This document shows, piece by piece, positions 5,131 to 6,506 of a stretch of 6,506 bases of DNA (positions are counted from its first letter, which is position 1; every line of letters starts with the position of its first letter). The stretch comes from Pseudaquidulcibacter sp964557085 (GTDB lineage Bacteria > Pseudomonadota > Alphaproteobacteria > Caulobacterales > Aquidulcibacteraceae): positions 1-6,506 of the forward strand of contig CAZKYS010000125.1 in NCBI GenBank assembly GCA_964557085.1, written 5' to 3'. The notes beneath the pieces are model-generated. The model saw only the letters and a list, made by a program, of their open reading frames with translations. It was not told the DNA's origin and made no database searches. A program made the position numbers and the translations under genes.

Positions 5131-5499
5131 ATGCAAAAAAATAGTTCATTTTTGGGACAATTCATTCTAGTCGGCACAGTGGTTTGTGAAGGCTATAACC
5201 CACGCGTTGCAAAGGGTGCAAAATGCCCAATGATTTCGATTGTGGATTGTGATGAATTATCACGTACAGGGCGCCTTGAAACCTATATCATGGATGATGG
5301 CCTTAATGCTGGTGCAATTTTGGATGATACTTTGGGACAATTTGGTTGGTGCAATATTCATGTTAAATCTGCCCTTCCGATTGCACCAAAAGATAAAGGC
5401 TGGGAACCTGAAATCGCCGCATTAATAAAAACCGCAAAAAAAATCGGCATTGCCCACATGGTTTTCGAACCCGAAGCCAAACCAACCCTACTTCACTAA
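5131..5499 (+). CDS. Unrecognised conserved-looking cytoplasmic protein, 122 residues
   Basis: I do not recognise this family. The frame opens with ATG at 5131, ends with TAA at 5497-5499, and is followed at once by a strong terminator, which supports a real gene. The sequence is balanced and globular-looking, without a signal peptide or a clear membrane helix; FILVGTVV near 11-18 is better read as a buried strand. Visible features are VVCEGYNPRVAKGAKCP at 17-33, a strand ISIVDCDEL, an acidic YIMDDGLNAGAILDD, two LGQF repeats (8-11 and 68-71), four cysteines that do not form an obvious metal site, and a C-terminal EIAALIKTAKKIGIAHMVFEP resembling a helix then a strand. No clear Shine-Dalgarno precedes the ATG. 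It is divergent from udk with a 41-base gap and may share its regulatory region, but no functional link is shown. Confidence 0.75.
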   Translation: MQKNSSFLGQFILVGTVVCEGYNPRVAKGAKCPMISIVDCDELSRTGRLETYIMDDGLNAGAILDDTLGQFGWCNIHVKSALPIAPKDKGWEPEIAALIKTAKKIGIAHMVFEPEAKPTLLH

Positions 5500-5526
5500 A
5501 AAAGGGCGCCAAAAGCGCCCTTTTTA
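5499..5526 (+). terminator. Rho-independent terminator of the 122-residue gene, bidirectional
   Basis: AAAGGGCGC (5501-5509) pairs with GCGCCCTTT (5515-5523), loop CAAAA, and the A/T flanks extend the stem. A T-run follows on the plus strand and a T-run from the A-tract follows on the minus strand, so it can work in both directions between the convergent genes. Confidence 0.9.
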
Positions 5527-5537
5527 AATATATATGT

Positions 5538-5575
5538 CAATAAAAAACAAAAACCACGCTTTTTGTTTTTTATTG
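5538..5575 (-). terminator. Perfect 16-bp A/T hairpin between convergent genes
   Basis: CAATAAAAAACAAAAA (5538-5553) pairs perfectly with the T-rich arm at 5560-5575 around CCACGC. On the minus strand the 3' arm is itself mostly T, so it could serve the M13 peptidase transcript 60 bases after its stop. With the GC-rich hairpin next to it, it makes a double barrier between opposing transcripts. Confidence 0.6.
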
Positions 5576-5603
5576 CCCGCTTAAAACCAAACCGCCAAGT
5601 GAA

Positions 5604-5614
5604 CCGCAAAGCGG
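5604..5614. repeat. Small CCGC/GCGG hairpin behind the M13 gene
   Basis: CCGC (5604-5607) pairs with GCGG (5611-5614) over AAA, some 20 bases beyond the M13 stop, within a G/C-rich patch. On its own it is short; it may add to 3' end structure. Confidence 0.3.
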
Positions 5615-5634
5615 CGAAGGCGAAGGTTTGAATT

Positions 5635-6506
5635 CTACCAAATATGAACCCTTTTATTCGGCGCAACATATAATTTGTCGCCAGGTTTCACATTGAATGC
5701 AGTATACCATGCATCAACGTTCTGCACCGTTCCATTAACGCGGAATTTAGCCGGTGAATGCGGATCCGATTGAACTTGATTGCGTAATGCTTCATCGCGA
5801 ATTAATGCGCGCCATACTTGTGACCAAGAATAGAAGAAGCGTTGTTCGCCAGTTAAGCCATCAATTTTTGGTGCTTTTTTACCATTCAATGAGATATTAT
5901 AAGCAGCAAGACCAACAGTTACACCACAATGGTCGCCAATATTTTCGCCCAAAGTAAGTTTGCCATTAAGCTTAACCCCAGGAAGGGCTTCAAAATTGCC
6001 ATATTGCTCAACCATTTTGTTACCCAAAGCATTGAAGGCTTTAACATCGCTGTCTTTCCACCAATCGCGCAATACGCCTTTATCGTCATATTTTGCACCT
6101 TGGTCATCAAAACCATGCCCCATTTCGTGACCAATAACGCCACCAATTGCGCCATAATTAACCGCCGCATCTGCATTTTCATCAAAGAATGGTGGCTGCA
6201 AAATCGCCGCAGGGAAAACAATCTCATTATAAGCTGGGTTATAATAAGCATTTACCGTTTGCGGGCTCATGAACCATTCGTCTTTATCGGTTGGTTTGTT
6301 TAGCCTTGAAACATCATCATTATTTGACCAGATGCCAACACGTTTTGAATTGCCATATGCATCACCTTCAACAATCTCTAGGGTTGAATAATCTTTCCAT
6401 TTATTTGGATAGCCAATTTTAGGATTAAAAGTATCAAGTTTTTTATAGGCTTCTTTTTTGGTTTCAGCACTCATCCACTTAAGGCCAGAGATACGTTGTC
6501 TGAAGG
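5635..6506 (-). CDS. M13-family (neprilysin-like) zinc metallopeptidase, C-terminal catalytic part, cut by right edge
   Basis: The frame runs from TAG at 5635-5637 through the right edge, giving about 289 residues of a family usually near 670. The Met at 6474 is internal: the codons before it read FRQRISGLKW and continue into the family's W-M-S-x-x-T-K pattern, so the true start is outside. Motifs in order are KIGYPNKWKDYS, the substrate-binding NAYYNP (encoded about 6235-6252), the zinc site HEMGH (6115-6129), FDDQGAKYD just after it, GENIGD (about 5932-5949) whose Glu codon at 5944-5946 is the third zinc ligand, and FRVNGTVQN near the end. The C-terminus VAPNKRVHIW ends in the usual Trp. 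All catalytic residues visible here are intact. Bacterial members are commonly exported oligopeptidases, but the N-terminus that would show this is not in view. GENIGDHCG differs slightly from the commoner GENIAD-x-GG. Confidence 0.95.
   Translation of the reverse strand, partial: FRQRISGLKWMSAETKKEAYKKLDTFNPKIGYPNKWKDYSTLEIVEGDAYGNSKRVGIWSNNDDVSRLNKPTDKDEWFMSPQTVNAYYNPAYNEIVFPAAILQPPFFDENADAAVNYGAIGGVIGHEMGHGFDDQGAKYDDKGVLRDWWKDSDVKAFNALGNKMVEQYGNFEALPGVKLNGKLTLGENIGDHCGVTVGLAAYNISLNGKKAPKIDGLTGEQRFFYSWSQVWRALIRDEALRNQVQSDPHSPAKFRVNGTVQNVDAWYTAFNVKPGDKLYVAPNKRVHIW

Noticed and set aside
5150..5345. Direct repeat TTTGGGACAATT within the 122-residue gene
   Set aside because: It encodes LGQF twice in frame, is only 12 bases long, and flanking sequence is unrelated; a coincidence or short internal motif is enough explanation.
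5929..6303. Plus-strand open frame opposite the M13 peptidase
   Set aside because: It covers the HEMGH and GENIGD coding region in antisense and shows no domain-like features.
6472..6474. ATG as the true start of the M13 gene
   Set aside because: Upstream codons continue in frame with family-like residues (RISGLKW before MS), so this Met is internal and the gene is cut by the edge.

Overview
The window looks like chromosome from a low-GC alphaproteobacterium, most likely in the Hyphomicrobiales (Rhizobiales). Three things point there. A 7Fe ferredoxin (fdxA) lies directly upstream of a CarD/CdnL-family RNA polymerase regulator. The next gene upstream matches the C-terminal half of the large SUV3/MgpS-type helicase that, as I recall, heads this cluster in rhizobia and brucellae. 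A two-palindrome intergenic repeat resembles the rhizobial RIME family. The AT-rich base composition suggests a Bartonella-like or insect-associated lineage, but I cannot fix the genus. No phage, insertion sequence, CRISPR array, tRNA or rRNA was seen.

Layout, left to right. 1-807 (-): N-terminal part of a membrane sensor, probably a methyl-accepting chemotaxis protein, cut by the left edge. 944-973: terminator of carD. 996-1514 (-): carD. 1515-1809: AT-rich leader with palindromes. 1810-2151 (-): fdxA. 2230-2263: a hairpin. 2284-3543 (-): helicase C-terminal-region protein without the motor domains. 3544-3847: gene-free stretch of 304 bases holding a RIME-like repeat (3579-3682) and a strong 14-bp hairpin (3771-3808); I see nothing in 3683-3759. 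3848-4303 (-): small exported DUF3617-like protein. 4448-5089 (-): uridine kinase. 5131-5499 (+): unrecognised 122-residue protein, the only plus-strand gene. 5499-5634: stacked hairpins between convergent genes. 5635-6506 (-): C-terminal catalytic part of an M13 zinc metallopeptidase, cut by the right edge.

The genes do not form one pathway. The coherent unit is helicase-C, fdxA and carD: a presumed RNA-handling protein, a low-potential electron carrier and a global transcription-initiation factor. The main oddity is that unit. The helicase ATPase half is absent, the S4 RNA-binding gene usually found between helicase and fdxA is absent, and the remaining half has its own Shine-Dalgarno and TTG start immediately beside a RIME-like repeat. 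I found no clearly new defence or mobile system.
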